Assembly: GCA_003445035.1 (NCBI GenBank)
Contig: DLVV01000225.1
Location: forward strand, 5,109-17,172
From: Planctomycetaceae bacterium
GTDB taxonomy: Bacteria; Planctomycetota; Planctomycetia; Planctomycetales; Planctomycetaceae
Length of the DNA stretch: 12,064 nt
Direction: 5' to 3'
Below are positions 1 through 7,549 of this stretch, one piece after another. Positions within the stretch are counted from its first letter, which is position 1. Every line of letters begins with the position of its first letter. The notes below the pieces were generated by a model that made no database searches, was not told the DNA's origin, and saw only the letters and a program-made list of their open reading frames with translations. Made by a program: the position numbers and the translations under genes.

Positions 1-909
1 CAGGTCGGCAAAGAGACGAGTCTGTTCAAGCGATGCCTCGCGAGTGGCTTTCCCGCAAATTCCGCGAGGGACACCATCGAAGAGCATTTCTCCACCAGGC
101 ATTCGCACCGTCGTGGCCACGCTGTTGGTCATGGCGATGCCATCGATGTGAGGGGTGACCGCTCTCAATAATTCCTGAGCTCGATCCGGTTCGGGCATGT
201 GGCCGATCTTGATGACATAAGGGGTCTGGCCGACAGCGTCGCGGACCCGTTGGGCGACAACCGCCGCCTGGTGGGGCACCTGGTACAACTGGCCGTCCGC
301 GGTACTGACATTCGGACAACTGAAATTCGTCTCGACGCAATCCGCCCCGCTCTCGACCGCCCAACGGGCACACCGGGCATAATCGTCGGCCGTGTCTTCG
401 AGCGTCCATCCCGGCTGGATCGTCGCCACCACCGACACGCTCAGCAGCTTCTCCGACGGAAGCTGCTTACGAGTCCACTCGATATCACGACGCCACGACT
501 CCGGTTCCTGTGACGGCATGCCGAAAGACACCGCCCAACTGCCTTCCATCGATTCGCAACCGGGCACCTCGGTCTCGTGCCCCTGCAACGAACCGGTCTC
601 GACCGGCTGCAGGTTCGGCAGGTCGTAACACGGTCGCTGACTGCTGCGGACGGTCTTGTAGGTCAGGACGTCAAAGCCCAGTCCGGCGTAATACAGAATC
701 CACCGCCCGTTGAGCAGTGGACCGGCTGGCATCCCCAGGGGGGAATCCACCGTCCGTCCACAGAAACTCCACTCCCCGCCCATCGGCTCCAGCGACACGT
801 CCACCTCATCGGGCGGATGATCGTAATTCCACTGGTAACTCTGAAGACGGTCGTAAACACCCGCCGCATCCGGGGCGGAGGAGGGCGAAGTCGACATGGG
901 GTGGCTCAT
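1..909 (-). CDS. Dihydroorotate dehydrogenase-like FMN oxidoreductase (C-terminus beyond window)
   Basis: The frame is open from an ATG at 907-909 to the left edge, giving 303 residues of a longer protein. It reads as a PyrD-superfamily TIM barrel: an early glycine-rich PAGPLLNG stretch, a Lys in LTYKTVRS (K43 of Lactococcus DHODA), the NFSCPN motif with the class 1 catalytic Cys (C130 equivalent) flanked by two substrate Asn residues, VIKIG, and MTNS (N193/S194 equivalent). Known members oxidise dihydroorotate to orotate in pyrimidine synthesis using FMN. Oddities: the segment matching INSMGLPN reads AVSFGMPS, so the orotate-binding N67 appears to be Val, and there is extra sequence between the Lys motif and this segment. 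The substrate may therefore differ. A second in-frame ATG at 895-897 is an alternative start; neither has a clear ribosome binding site. The gene lies 32 bases after the hydrolase stop codon. The fold is fairly sure, the substrate is not. Confidence 0.85.
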   Translation of the reverse strand, partial: MSHPMSTSPSSAPDAAGVYDRLQSYQWNYDHPPDEVDVSLEPMGGEWSFCGRTVDSPLGMPAGPLLNGRWILYYAGLGFDVLTYKTVRSSQRPCYDLPNLQPVETGSLQGHETEVPGCESMEGSWAVSFGMPSQEPESWRRDIEWTRKQLPSEKLLSVSVVATIQPGWTLEDTADDYARCARWAVESGADCVETNFSCPNVSTADGQLYQVPHQAAVVAQRVRDAVGQTPYVIKIGHMPEPDRAQELLRAVTPHIDGIAMTNSVATTVRMPGGEMLFDGVPRGICGKATREASLEQTRLFADL

Positions 910-918
910 CGAAAAGTG

Positions 919-934
919 GAGCGAACGTTCGCTC
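919..934 (-). repeat. Perfect 16-base palindrome between hydrolase and DHOD-like genes
   Basis: GAGCGAACGTTCGCTC is its own reverse complement. In minus-strand RNA it can fold as a 6-bp stem (GAGCGA/TCGCTC) with an ACGT loop, followed three bases later by TTTT and then by the ATG at 909. It could be a weak terminator or attenuator after the hydrolase gene, a structure affecting translation of the DHOD-like gene, or a dimeric operator. The palindrome is directly visible; its role is inferred. Confidence 0.4.
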
Positions 935-941
935 TGGCATC

Positions 942-2018
942 CTAGCGAATCCGGGTTTCGTCCGCCTTCTCCTTGGTCGACGACTTGGTCCCCGAAACGG
1001 CCGGCAGAAAGTAGACGTGCTCGGCCACCGACCGTGCGATCTCCGGGCGTGCGTAATAGGCGGGCCAACCATGGCTGGAGCCGACAACGCCACTGACGTC
1101 GAGTTCCTGCACCCGCTTAGCACGCGGCCCCATCACGACACGGTCCTCGGCGGTAAAACCGACATTGGCCAGGGCCTTGTTCGAGAGCGGATGCCGCAGC
1201 GGGTAGATCTTGAGCACCGTGTCGCGGTGATTGCGAAGATTGACGACCCTTTCGGCCACGTCGATGGCACGTCCGTATCGCTGGTCGGGGTTCAACCAAT
1301 GGTGATCCATCGCGGCGGCGGCAAAGATCGCCCGGATCCGTCGGTTGTGCTTCGGGCGATCTGCGAGAACGTATCCCTGGACCTGCCCACCACCCAAAAC
1401 GTGCAGTGCTGATGACACGGTACGACATCCATGGCTGTGTCCAATCAACGTCACCGGGTGACCCACCGGCAGGTCGGCAACCAAACGCCCCAGGTACAGG
1501 CCGATGAATGCACTGCGGCGGCCCAGGAGTTCGGCATCAATTTGAGGTAGTGCCGAGAACAACAGCGGCGCTGTGGAAAACGTGAATGGTCCCGTGCTCT
1601 TCCACGAAAACATGACGACATTGAGTGGACGTCCAGGCGACGCATCACGAAGCCACTTGGCCGTCCGCAAGCCGTCGGTCGCCACGTCTCCCCAATCGAC
1701 GAAGCTTCCATGGACCGATACGCAGACCGGAGCCCCCTTGCTCAGCGACGCGTGGAACTGCTTCTCGTCGCCCCACGCTGGAGTGCCATCCTGGTCGTAG
1801 CGAAGGTAATCAAAACCCGCGCCCTTGACGACCTTTGTTCCCAGCGGACAACTGCGAGAACTGATGACCCAGAAATTGACCGCGGCCTTCTTGGCCGACT
1901 TTTCTGCGGCCTGGGCCGCAGAACCTTGGAATGACAGGGCCGACAAAACAGCGAACAGGGTTCCAACGCACGACACGACCCAACGCCGTCCCTGTCCCGA
2001 ACGGGCTCCGCACATCAT
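942..2018 (-). CDS. Exported alpha/beta hydrolase, DUF900-like
   Basis: A 358-residue protein with a probable signal peptide: Arg residues at 11-12, a hydrophobic run at about 13-29, and an Ala-rich cleavage region near residue 38. The mature part looks like an alpha/beta hydrolase. HGS at 103-105 is in the oxyanion-loop position, a strand ends in FSWKS (137-141), and the nucleophile elbow GHSHG sits at 193-197 with Ser195. Asp266 and His316 are candidates for the rest of the triad. The HGS, FSW and GHSHG layout resembles the DUF900 family, whose substrates are mostly unknown; a secreted esterase or lipase is plausible. The frame extends upstream to 2177, but that part has no signal-like or conserved sequence. 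The ATG at 2018 has a TGAGGA element about eight bases upstream and places the signal peptide at the N-terminus. It lies between nadA and the DHOD-like gene on the same strand. Confidence 0.84.
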   Translation of the reverse strand: MMCGARSGQGRRWVVSCVGTLFAVLSALSFQGSAAQAAEKSAKKAAVNFWVISSRSCPLGTKVVKGAGFDYLRYDQDGTPAWGDEKQFHASLSKGAPVCVSVHGSFVDWGDVATDGLRTAKWLRDASPGRPLNVVMFSWKSTGPFTFSTAPLLFSALPQIDAELLGRRSAFIGLYLGRLVADLPVGHPVTLIGHSHGCRTVSSALHVLGGGQVQGYVLADRPKHNRRIRAIFAAAAMDHHWLNPDQRYGRAIDVAERVVNLRNHRDTVLKIYPLRHPLSNKALANVGFTAEDRVVMGPRAKRVQELDVSGVVGSSHGWPAYYARPEIARSVAEHVYFLPAVSGTKSSTKEKADETRIR

Positions 2019-2200
2019 GTTGTCTATCCTCAACTCACGACTTCGGCGGCGCCGTTCGACCTGCACCTGCGAGCGGGCGCCACCGTCTTCGAATATCGGC
2101 CCACCGGGTCCAGGTTCCCGCAAGAATTCTTCGGGCAACCAGTCGTACCACCGCCGCGGGCACAGAGGATTGGGCAATCCCGGTCGGTCGCGACAGGTGA

Positions 2201-2223
2201 ACCACGTCCGGCCGGCACGTGGT
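2201..2223 (-). terminator. Inverted repeat just after nadA, possible terminator
   Basis: Seven-base arms ACCACGT and ACGTGGT enclose a nine-base GC-rich loop, starting about 15 bases past the nadA stop codon in the minus direction. No T-run follows, so it is not a classical intrinsic terminator. It may instead stabilise the 3' end or be an operator for the hydrolase gene. The rest of the 219-base gap shows no convincing gene; I saw only scattered short palindromes such as AAGAATTCTT. Confidence 0.28.
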
Positions 2224-2237
2224 AGCGGTTGTGACGG

Positions 2238-3230
2238 TCAGTTGAGCAGGCTGCGGGCGACCACGTCACGAGCCGAATCGAAATACGGCTGCCAGGTGAT
2301 CTCGGGCGTACCGTCCCGCAGGCAATTCCTAACCGCCCCCAGCGTGTTCAATGCCATGTGAGGACAGCGATTGCAGGCACAGGTCTCACCGGTCGAGGCC
2401 AGGATCCCCGGAACCGGAACGAACGTGTGATGCGGTGCCGACTGCTCGAGGGCGTAAATCATGTTCGCCTCTGTCGCCACCAGGAACGTCGTTGGCGTCT
2501 CGACCGAAACCACTTCCCGCCGCATCGCTTCGGTCCCACCAATGAAGTCGCTGACTTCCAGAATGTTGTGCGGACACTCGGGATGAGAGATCACCACCGC
2601 ATCCGGGTTGTTTCGCCGGGCCCGGTTCAGGTCCTGCAGGCTGAACACTTCGTGCACCATGCACGATCCCGGCCACAGGATCATCTCGCGACCGGTTACT
2701 TCCTGCAGGTACCGACCAAGATGCTGATCGGGAACGAACAGAATCTCCTTGTCCAACGGCACCCGCTCTTCAATTACCTCCCTGGCATTGCCGCTGGTGA
2801 CAATCCAGTCACACAACGATTTGACGGCGGCAGAGGTGTTGATGTAGGCGACGGTCTGAAACTCGTGCCCGGCGGCCCGCAATTCCTGCTGCCGCGTCTC
2901 CAGGGCCTGCGCCGTGCAACTTTCGGCCAGCGAACATCCCGCCTGCATGTCGGGCAGCAGGACGGTCTTCTCCGGATTGAGCATCTTGGCCGTCTCGGCC
3001 ATGAAATGGACGCCGCTGAAGAGAATCTTCGACGTCTCGACCCGCGTCGCATCCCGTGCCAGCTTCAGGCTGTCACCGGTGAAGTCCGCGACGTCCTGGA
3101 TCTCACCGTCGACATAATAATGCGCCAGGATCGTGACATCCCGATCCCGTTTCAGCGCATCGATCTCGTCCATCAGATCCAGCGGATCCTCGTAGACGCC
3201 AATCGCATCAACCATCGCTCCCTGCGACAT
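2238..3230 (-). CDS. nadA: Quinolinate synthase NadA
   Basis: A 330-residue protein that condenses iminoaspartate with dihydroxyacetone phosphate to make quinolinate, the NAD precursor, in the cytoplasm. It carries the family landmarks: AHYY at 36-39, a GDSLKLA stretch near 52-58, [11 protein letters not shown] at 95-105, PGSC at 187-190, and CACNRCPH at 284-291. By comparison with E. coli and Thermotoga NadA, Cys99, Cys190 and one Cys of the last motif (probably Cys289) should bind the oxygen-sensitive 4Fe-4S cluster. Length is normal for the family. The ATG at 3230 has an AGGA element about five bases upstream; a second Met six codons in is possible but less attractive. nadB and nadC are not in this window. 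The gene is divergent from the lmbE-like gene and shares a 156-base intergenic region with it. Confidence 0.98.
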   Translation of the reverse strand: MSQGAMVDAIGVYEDPLDLMDEIDALKRDRDVTILAHYYVDGEIQDVADFTGDSLKLARDATRVETSKILFSGVHFMAETAKMLNPEKTVLLPDMQAGCSLAESCTAQALETRQQELRAAGHEFQTVAYINTSAAVKSLCDWIVTSGNAREVIEERVPLDKEILFVPDQHLGRYLQEVTGREMILWPGSCMVHEVFSLQDLNRARRNNPDAVVISHPECPHNILEVSDFIGGTEAMRREVVSVETPTTFLVATEANMIYALEQSAPHHTFVPVPGILASTGETCACNRCPHMALNTLGAVRNCLRDGTPEITWQPYFDSARDVVARSLLN

Positions 3231-3278
3231 GGTCTTCCTGTTCCGGTGAATTGTCTGTCACTAGACGTCGTGTTGCCA

Positions 3279-3307
3279 ATTATAGTCACGGTGCCCCCCC
3301 CCCAGAA
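3279..3307 (-). promoter_or_regulatory. Candidate nadA promoter with consensus -10
   Basis: Read on the minus strand, a perfect TATAAT occurs at 3279-3284, placing a transcription start roughly 40 bases before the nadA ATG. The hexamer 17 bases upstream (TTCTGG, 3302-3307) is a poor -35 match. The spacer is mostly occupied by a run of ten C residues (G on this strand). The -10 match is clear; promoter activity is inferred. Confidence 0.38.
3294..3303. repeat. Homopolymer of ten C residues in divergent promoter region
   Basis: Ten consecutive C residues lie between nadA and the lmbE-like gene, within the region between the candidate nadA -10 and its -35 position. Such tracts change length by slipped-strand mispairing, and here that would alter promoter spacing. 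It could also be a site of sequencing error. Confidence 0.6.
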
Positions 3308-3318
3308 ACCGAACTAGT

Positions 3319-3347
3319 TTGAGAAAGCCCGCCGACGGCGGTAAAAG
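3319..3347 (+). promoter_or_regulatory. Candidate sigma70-type promoter for the lmbE-yjhG-cytochrome operon
   Basis: TTGAGA at 3319-3324 matches five of six -35 bases. After exactly 17 bases comes TAAAAG at 3342-3347, matching four of six -10 bases. Transcription would start near 3354, about 33 bases before the ATG at 3387. The spacer contains a small GC hairpin (CCGCC/GGCGG, 3329-3341) that could be a regulator site. This is pattern-based only. Confidence 0.4.
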
Positions 3348-3386
3348 TGAAGTTTCCCTTTCGGACCCGCAAGCGATCACCTCACC

Positions 3387-4226
3387 ATGAGCACCCCATT
3401 GAAGATCCTGGTCGTCGGGGCTCACCCCGACGACTGCGACCTCTCCGCCGGCGGTTCAGCAGCCCTCTGGCGATCGCTGGGGCACTCGGTCACCTTCGTG
3501 AGCATGACCGACGGCCGATCGGGTCATCACGAGATTCCCGCCGAACAGTTGGCCCAGGTCCGCCGGAAGGAGGCCCTGGCCGCCGGCGCCACAATGGGCA
3601 TTCCCTACCTGGTACTGGACCATCCGGACGGTGGCCTGGAAGCGACGCTCGAGAATCGTACCGACCTGATCCGGTTGATCCGTCGCGAGTCCCCCGACCT
3701 GGTCCTGACCCACCGACCCAACGACTACCATCCCGACCATCGCTACACCGGAACCCTGGTCTGCGACGCCGCCTACATGGTCACCGTCCCCGCGGTCGCT
3801 CCCGACACTCCCGCACTGGCCCACAACCCGGTGATCGCCTATCTGCCCGATGGTTTCACGCGTCCCTATCCGTTCTCACCCACAGTCGCCGTGGATGTGG
3901 AACCGGTGATCGACCGGATCGTCGAGATGCTCTCCTGCCACATCAGCCAGTTCTTCGAATGGCTGCCCCACAACATGTGGCCCGGCGACATCGTGCCTGA
4001 AGATGAGGCCGGCCGGCACGCCTACGCCACCGAGAAATATCAACAGTGGATCGGCGACCGGGCCGACCGTCACCGAGACCTGCTTGTCCGGCAGTACGGC
4101 CAGGAGCGGGGCGGCGCGATGAGGTGGATTGAAGCGTTCGAGGGCTGCGAATACGGAGCGGCACTTGACGAGGAAGCCATCGCGAGGCTGTTTCCGTTCA
4201 TCACCACCGACGGCGGACCCGCCTGA
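3387..4226 (+). CDS. LmbE/PIG-L family zinc deacetylase
   Basis: A 279-residue cytoplasmic protein of the GlcNAc-PI de-N-acetylase (LmbE-like) family, which removes acetyl groups from N-acetylated sugar conjugates. The N-terminal strand leads into [13 protein letters not shown]: His13, Asp15 and Asp16 match the metal-binding and catalytic residues of MshB. The family's usual Glu two residues after AHPDD is Asp18 here. The second metal motif DYHPDH (113-118) supplies His118. There is no signal peptide. No clear ribosome binding site precedes the ATG at 3387, but it fits the family N-terminus exactly. It is the first gene of a compact operon: its TGA overlaps the ATG of the next gene by one base (TGATG), which suggests translational coupling. 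The actual substrate is unknown; the neighbouring sugar-acid dehydratase makes an N-acetylated sugar or sugar acid an attractive guess. Confidence 0.95.
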   Translation: MSTPLKILVVGAHPDDCDLSAGGSAALWRSLGHSVTFVSMTDGRSGHHEIPAEQLAQVRRKEALAAGATMGIPYLVLDHPDGGLEATLENRTDLIRLIRRESPDLVLTHRPNDYHPDHRYTGTLVCDAAYMVTVPAVAPDTPALAHNPVIAYLPDGFTRPYPFSPTVAVDVEPVIDRIVEMLSCHISQFFEWLPHNMWPGDIVPEDEAGRHAYATEKYQQWIGDRADRHRDLLVRQYGQERGGAMRWIEAFEGCEYGAALDEEAIARLFPFITTDGGPA

Positions 4227-6184
4227 TGGCCACACCCCTCTCCGAACTGCTCGACACCGACCAACCCGACCTCTTCGAGATTCACACATCCGCAGCCGGG
4301 CCGTCCGGCTCGCTCCCGCTGACACCTGAAATGCTTCGGGACCGGCCCAGCGGTGACATCTTCGGCATGACCCAGAATGCCGGAATGGGCTGGACCCCCG
4401 AACAATTGACTCGACCGCAGTACCTCATCCTGAGCACCCAGGGTGGAATCCGTGCCGAGGATGGGCAGCCCATCGCCCTGGGATACCACACCGGTCACTG
4501 GGAAGTCGGCCTGCTGATGCAGGCCGCCGCTCGCGAATTCGATCGGCACGAATCGATCCCGTTCGCGGCCTTCGTCAGCGACCCCTGCGACGGCCGCTCC
4601 CAGGGCACCACGGCGATGATGGACAGCCTGGCCTACCGCAACGACGCCGCGATGGTACTCAACCGGCTGATCCGTTCGTTGCCGACTCGTCGCGGTGTGC
4701 TGGGAGTGGCCACCTGCGACAAGGGACTGCCGGCGATGATGATCGCCCTGGCCTCTCACCACCAGTTGCCCACGATCATCGTCCCCGGCGGAGTCACTCT
4801 TCCGGTCGACGACGGCGAGGACGCCGGCAAGGTGCAGTCGATCGGGGCCCGGTTCGCTCACGACGAAATCACCCTGGACTACGCGGCGGATGTCGGATGT
4901 CGTGCGTGTGCCTCTCCCGGCGGCGGCTGCCAGTTCCTGGGCACCGCCGGCACGGCTCAGGTCGTCGCCGAAGCCCTCGGCCTGAGCCTACCCCACTCCG
5001 CACTGGCACCCTCCGGCCAACCGATCTGGCTCGACAACGCTGTCCGCAGCGCCCGGGCGTTGGTCGAACTGGCCGCAGCCCGCATCAGTGTTGCCGACAT
5101 TCTCACCGACCAGGCAATCGAAAACGCCATGGTGCTGCACGCCGCCTGTGGGGGTTCGACCAACCTGCTCCTGCACCTGCCGGCAGTCGCATTTGCCGCC
5201 GGACGCACACGCCCCACCGTCGATGACTGGAACCGAATCAACCGACAGGTCCCCCGCCTGGTCGACGTGCTTCCCAACGGACCGACCGGGCATCCCACCG
5301 TCCAGTTCTTCCTGGCCGGCGGCGTTCCCGAGGTGATGCTCCACCTCAGGAAACTCGGCCTGCTGCACCTGGACGCACTGACCGTCACCGGGCATCCGCT
5401 GGCAGAGTCGCTCGAGTGGTGGGAACAATCCGAACGCCGTAGCCGACTCCGCGAACTGCTTGCCAGCCGTGATGGAATCAACCCCGACGACGTGATCCTG
5501 GACCCCGACACAGCTCGCCAGAAAGGAATGACCAGCACGGTGACGTTTCCGATCGGCAACCTGGCACCGGAAGGGTCGGTGATCAAGAGCACCGCGATCG
5601 ATCCCGACGTGGTCGACGACGACGGCGTGTTCCGCATGACCGGGTCCGCACGGGTCTTCACGACCGAGCGTGCAGCGATCGCTGCCATCAAGGGGCAAAC
5701 CGACCAACCGATCGGGGCCGGCGACATCGTGGTCCTGATCTGCCGCGGCCCACTCGGCGCTGGAATGGAAGAGACCTACCAGATCACCTCGGCCCTGAGA
5801 TATCTCGACTTCGGCAAGCACGTGGCCGTCATCACCGACGCCCGTTTTTCCGGAGTCTCCACCGGAGCCTGCATCGGGCACGTCGGCCCCGAGGCCCTGG
5901 CCGGGGGGCCGATCGGCAAGCTGATCGATGGAGACACTCTCCAAATCACCGTCGACACCCTTCAGCTCGAGGGCCAGATCGACCTGGTGGGCGAGGGGCA
6001 GGAACGGTTCGACACACAGGAGGGAGCGGAACGACTCGCAGCGCGTGATGCTCGTCCCGACCTGGCCGCAGATCCCGATCTCCCACCCGAAACCCGACTT
6101 TGGGCGTTATTGCAACAGCTCAGCGGCGGTACATGGGGTGGATGTGTCTACGATCCCGATGCGTTGGCCGACGCCCTGAAGTGA
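4226..6184 (+). CDS. yjhG: YjhG/YagF family sugar-acid dehydratase (D-xylonate/D-gluconate dehydratase)
   Basis: A 652-residue member of the IlvD/Edd iron-sulfur dehydratase superfamily. It is close, from memory, to E. coli YjhG along its whole length, with near-identical blocks: [17 protein letters not shown] near 40-56, [12 protein letters not shown] at 118-129, ATCDKGLPA at 162-170, [12 protein letters not shown] at 232-243, [12 protein letters not shown], and [20 protein letters not shown]. The family dehydrates D-xylonate or D-gluconate to the 2-keto-3-deoxy acid. Cys121, Cys164 and Cys235 are the likely cluster ligands and Lys166 the likely modified metal-site Lys, by analogy with IlvD; the normal IlvD first-Cys motif is absent. 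Length fits the YjhG subfamily rather than IlvD. The start overlaps the stop of the deacetylase gene, and a cytochrome gene begins two bases after its stop codon, so all three should be co-transcribed. Substrate choice among sugar acids cannot be read from the sequence. Confidence 0.95.
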   Translation: MATPLSELLDTDQPDLFEIHTSAAGPSGSLPLTPEMLRDRPSGDIFGMTQNAGMGWTPEQLTRPQYLILSTQGGIRAEDGQPIALGYHTGHWEVGLLMQAAAREFDRHESIPFAAFVSDPCDGRSQGTTAMMDSLAYRNDAAMVLNRLIRSLPTRRGVLGVATCDKGLPAMMIALASHHQLPTIIVPGGVTLPVDDGEDAGKVQSIGARFAHDEITLDYAADVGCRACASPGGGCQFLGTAGTAQVVAEALGLSLPHSALAPSGQPIWLDNAVRSARALVELAAARISVADILTDQAIENAMVLHAACGGSTNLLLHLPAVAFAAGRTRPTVDDWNRINRQVPRLVDVLPNGPTGHPTVQFFLAGGVPEVMLHLRKLGLLHLDALTVTGHPLAESLEWWEQSERRSRLRELLASRDGINPDDVILDPDTARQKGMTSTVTFPIGNLAPEGSVIKSTAIDPDVVDDDGVFRMTGSARVFTTERAAIAAIKGQTDQPIGAGDIVVLICRGPLGAGMEETYQITSALRYLDFGKHVAVITDARFSGVSTGACIGHVGPEALAGGPIGKLIDGDTLQITVDTLQLEGQIDLVGEGQERFDTQEGAERLAARDARPDLAADPDLPPETRLWALLQQLSGGTWGGCVYDPDALADALK

Positions 6185-6186
6185 CC

Positions 6187-7545
6187 ATGACCCGCAAACG
6201 CCTTGTCATCATCTGGCTGCTCCTCCTGACCGCGGCACCGCTGACGCGGGCCGAAGACGCAGCCGCCCGCGGCTATCGCTGGCTACGAACCCGACCTTAC
6301 CTGCCGGCCGACTTCGATCAGGCCGTCTTCGACAAGCTTTGGACCAACTGGCCCTCACCCGATCGCAAAAAAGCCGCCGTCGCCAACCTGGCCACGCGAC
6401 GACGTATGACCATGGATCATTACGGCCTGATGCCCGATCCCGACGCCAAGGACCCCACGGCCGTGCCCGCCCTGGGCCACGTGCCAGTGGCGTCCGGCGG
6501 CTGGGCGATGAACTGCCTGACCTGCCACGCCGGAAGGGTCGACGGCCGGGTGATCCCCGGGTTGCCCAACACGCATCTCGACCTTCAAACACTGGTCGAA
6601 GACGTCCGCCGCACCAAGATCAAGATGCTCAAGCCGCTGTCCCACCTGGACATCGTCTCGGTCACTCTCCCGCTCTCCACCACCCGCGGCACCACCAATT
6701 CGGTCGTCTTCGGAATCGTCCTGGGCAACTACCGTGACAAGGACATGGTCGTCCACCTCGATCGCCGCCCCCCGAAGCTGATGCACCACGACATGGACGC
6801 TCCGCCGCTCTGGAACGTGCGTCACAAGACAGCCCTCTACTGTGACGCATTCGCGCCCAAGAACCACCGCGTGCTGATGCAGTTCATGCTGCTGCCGTCA
6901 ACCAGTCCCCAGCGACTGACATCCTGGGAACCGGCCTTCCGTGACATCCTGGCGTGGATCGAATCGCTCCGACCACCAAAATACCCGGGCACCATCGACC
7001 GCAACCTGGCCGAGACGGGGCGAAAGATCTTCAGCAAGACCTGTGCAATGTGTCACGGCACCTACGGAAAACAACGCGAGTACCCACAAAGGGTCGTGGC
7101 CATCGACACCATCGGAACCGATCCGGTCCGCCTGAACGCCTTGACCTCCGACCATCGCAACTGGATGGGAACCGGCTGGTTGAGCCGCTACGGAAAGGAC
7201 CCGGTCGTGGTAAAGCCATCCGGCTACCTCGCCCCGCCACTGGATGGCATCTGGGCCACGGGGCCCTACTTGCACAATGGCTCTGTTCCCACCCTGTGGC
7301 ACCTGCTCCACCCGAAGGAACGGCCTGTCGTCTGGAGACGGACATCCGATTCGTTCGACCACGAGCGGATTGGGATGGCCATTGAGGCACTTGACACCGT
7401 GCCGGCCTCGGCCAAGGCAGCCCGCACTCGGCGGAGATACTTCGACACCTCCAGGCCGGGCAAGAGCGCAGCGGGACACCTGTTCCCCGACAAACTGACT
7501 GAAGCACAGAAACGAGCCGTCCTCGAGTTCTTGAAAACGCTGTAG
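6187..7545 (+). CDS. Secreted di-heme cytochrome c
   Basis: A 452-residue protein starting MTRKRL with a hydrophobic run to about residue 18 and likely cleavage near TRAEDA (20-25), so it should be exported to the periplasm. Two CxxCH heme motifs are visible: CLTCH at 110-114 and CAMCH at 286-290, 176 residues apart. After the second heme, the GIWATGPYLHNGSVPTLW stretch (354-371) and a C-terminal GHLFPDKL...LKTL pattern are typical of cytochrome domains in the di-heme peroxidase/thiol oxidase-like group. No enzymatic partner with PQQ or flavin is adjacent; a role accepting electrons from a sugar-oxidising dehydrogenase encoded elsewhere is inference. The frame is open back to 6100, but the ATG at 6187, two bases after the dehydratase stop, puts the signal peptide at the N-terminus. 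It converges on the phosphohexose mutase gene, with four bases between the stop codons. Confidence 0.9.
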   Translation: MTRKRLVIIWLLLLTAAPLTRAEDAAARGYRWLRTRPYLPADFDQAVFDKLWTNWPSPDRKKAAVANLATRRRMTMDHYGLMPDPDAKDPTAVPALGHVPVASGGWAMNCLTCHAGRVDGRVIPGLPNTHLDLQTLVEDVRRTKIKMLKPLSHLDIVSVTLPLSTTRGTTNSVVFGIVLGNYRDKDMVVHLDRRPPKLMHHDMDAPPLWNVRHKTALYCDAFAPKNHRVLMQFMLLPSTSPQRLTSWEPAFRDILAWIESLRPPKYPGTIDRNLAETGRKIFSKTCAMCHGTYGKQREYPQRVVAIDTIGTDPVRLNALTSDHRNWMGTGWLSRYGKDPVVVKPSGYLAPPLDGIWATGPYLHNGSVPTLWHLLHPKERPVVWRRTSDSFDHERIGMAIEALDTVPASAKAARTRRRYFDTSRPGKSAAGHLFPDKLTEAQKRAVLEFLKTL

Positions 7546-7549
7546 ACGA

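Noticed and set aside
717..1412. A 231-codon plus-strand open frame
   Set aside because: It spans the ends of two well-supported minus-strand genes and their gap, and is rich in Arg/Pro with no motifs.
2019..2177. N-terminal extension of the hydrolase frame
   Set aside because: It would bury the signal peptide 53 residues inside the protein; the ATG at 2018 has a plausible ribosome binding site.
2358..3317. A 319-codon plus-strand open frame
   Set aside because: It is antisense to nadA, whose assignment is certain, and the translation has no family resemblance.
4988..5944. A 318-codon minus-strand open frame
   Set aside because: It is antisense to the yjhG-type gene and is a reading-frame shadow.
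6100..6186. N-terminal extension of the cytochrome frame
   Set aside because: It overlaps the end of the dehydratase gene and would displace the signal peptide; the ATG at 6187 fits operon spacing.
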